The notes under the pieces were generated by a model. That model had not been told where the DNA came from. It ran no database searches and saw nothing but the letters and a program-made list of their open reading frames with translations. The translations under genes were made by a program, and so were the position numbers. 7,754 bases of DNA, from positions 1 to 7,754 of the forward strand of contig JAJXZN010000001.1 in NCBI GenBank assembly GCA_021780015.1. The letters run 5' to 3'. This document shows, in pieces, positions 7,521 to 7,754 of the stretch; position 1 is the stretch's first letter; every line of letters starts with the position of its first letter. Source of the DNA: Pseudomonadota bacterium. Lineage in GTDB: Bacteria > Pseudomonadota > Alphaproteobacteria > Rhizobiales > Beijerinckiaceae.

Positions 7521-7600
7521 AATTTTTTTGACAAAAACGAAAATTTGGCCTTTCAGTTTCCTCTGGCGACTGCTATTTTCTTTATAGGAAAATTACTTTA
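7521..7600 (+). promoter_or_regulatory. AT-rich promoter region of the amidotransferase gene
   Basis: Only 24 of these 80 bases are G or C, in sharp contrast to the GC-rich genes on both sides. Two sigma70-like possibilities are visible. One is a perfect TTGACA (7528-7533) with a poor -10, TTTCAG or TTCAGT, 17-18 bases on. The other is an extended -10, TGCTATTTT (7571-7579), with no good -35. The second would give a leader of about 40 bases. The region very likely carries the promoter; which hexamers are used is uncertain. Confidence 0.5.
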
Positions 7601-7615
7601 GGGCTGAGAAAAAGC

Positions 7616-7620
7616 GAGGA
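7616..7620 (+). promoter_or_regulatory. Shine-Dalgarno site of the amidotransferase gene
   Basis: GAGGA stands seven bases before the ATG at 7628. The match and spacing are good and fix the start, which must lie here because the nucleophile Cys has to follow the first Met. Confidence 0.7.
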
Positions 7621-7627
7621 AACGGGC

Positions 7628-7754
7628 ATGTGTGGGATTGTAGGACTATTCCTGAAGGATCCGGCGCTTGAGCCTGAACTCGGCAAGCACCTTGCGATCA
7701 TGCTGGAGACGATGACGGCGCGGGGGCCGGACAGCGCCGGGTTTGCGGTTTATG
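7628..7754 (+). CDS. GlxB/MgsA-type class II glutamine amidotransferase, 5' part only
   Basis: The 42 complete codons read MCGIVGLFLKD, then an LEPELGK segment, then MTARGPDSAGFAVY, and the gene runs off the right edge. Class II (Ntn) glutamine amidotransferases use Cys as the first residue after Met removal; here C2 is followed by GIVG, and RGPDS at 32-36 is the expected glutamine-pocket motif. The FLKD...LEP form is what I recall for GlxB of rhizobia and for MgsA, the amidotransferase-like subunit of N-methylglutamate synthase in methylotrophs. The fragment cannot tell these apart from each other, and other class II enzymes (PurF, AsnB, GltB) fit less well. If typical, glxC/glxD or mgsB/mgsC would follow downstream, with glnT or gmaS a possible neighbour; none is in view. 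It has its own promoter-like region and Shine-Dalgarno site, so it is probably not part of the pyrBC unit. Confidence 0.85.
   Translation, partial: MCGIVGLFLKDPALEPELGKHLAIMLETMTARGPDSAGFAVY

Noticed and set aside
5846..7534. A 562-residue minus-strand open frame across pyrB and pyrC
   Set aside because: It lies antisense to two clearly conserved genes, is arginine-rich without domain features, and no ribosome site was seen.
7407..7601. A 64-residue plus-strand frame starting inside the end of pyrC and running into the gap
   Set aside because: It has no ribosome site, overlaps pyrC and passes through the repeat and the AT-rich promoter region.
7602..7615. GG-N10-GC spacing resembling a sigma54 -24/-12 promoter before the amidotransferase gene
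   Set aside because: The flanking bases do not match TGGCAC/TTGC, and the start of transcription would fall on the start codon and destroy the good ribosome site.

Overview
The window looks like a chromosomal segment of an alphaproteobacterium, most likely of the order Hyphomicrobiales (Rhizobiales). The grounds are the high G+C with strong third-position G/C, the recognisable alphaproteobacterial forms of TopA, RNase R, PyrB and PyrC, and an amidotransferase of the GlxB/MgsA type typical of rhizobia and methylotrophs. A family such as Beijerinckiaceae would fit, but I cannot fix the genus from sequence reading alone.

Layout. On the minus strand, topA (2057-4897) is followed immediately by rnr (2060 to beyond the left edge). 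The two overlap by four bases (GTGA) and form one transcription unit. On the plus strand, diverging from topA across a 264-bp gap (4898-5161), lie pyrB (5162-6112) and, six bases later, a pyrC homologue (6119-7438). A 189-bp gap (7439-7627) then holds a GC-rich part with a two-copy 21-bp direct repeat and a very AT-rich part (24 G/C in 80 bases). This gap leads into the first 42 codons of a GlxB/MgsA-type class II glutamine amidotransferase that runs off the right edge.

How the genes work together. TopA (relaxation of negative supercoils) and RNase R (processive 3'-5' exoribonuclease) are housekeeping nucleic-acid enzymes. PyrB makes carbamoyl-aspartate in de novo pyrimidine synthesis. The adjacent PyrC-like protein lacks several metal ligands and the substrate arginine of active dihydroorotases. 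It is best read as a structural pseudo-dihydroorotase (PyrC'-like) partner of PyrB, so the cell should carry an active dihydroorotase elsewhere. The right-edge gene opens a separate unit, plausibly glxBCD or mgsABC (N-methylglutamate/nitrogen metabolism), with its own promoter region.

Most notable points are the predicted inactive PyrC, the unexplained tandem repeat in front of the amidotransferase gene, a pyrB promoter placed so close to the start codon that the mRNA may be nearly leaderless, and a gene order that differs from the pyrB-pyrC-plsY-dprA-topA-rnr order I recall for many relatives. I see no RNA gene, insertion sequence, CRISPR array or integrated element. No wholly undescribed system is evident; this is mainly a housekeeping region.
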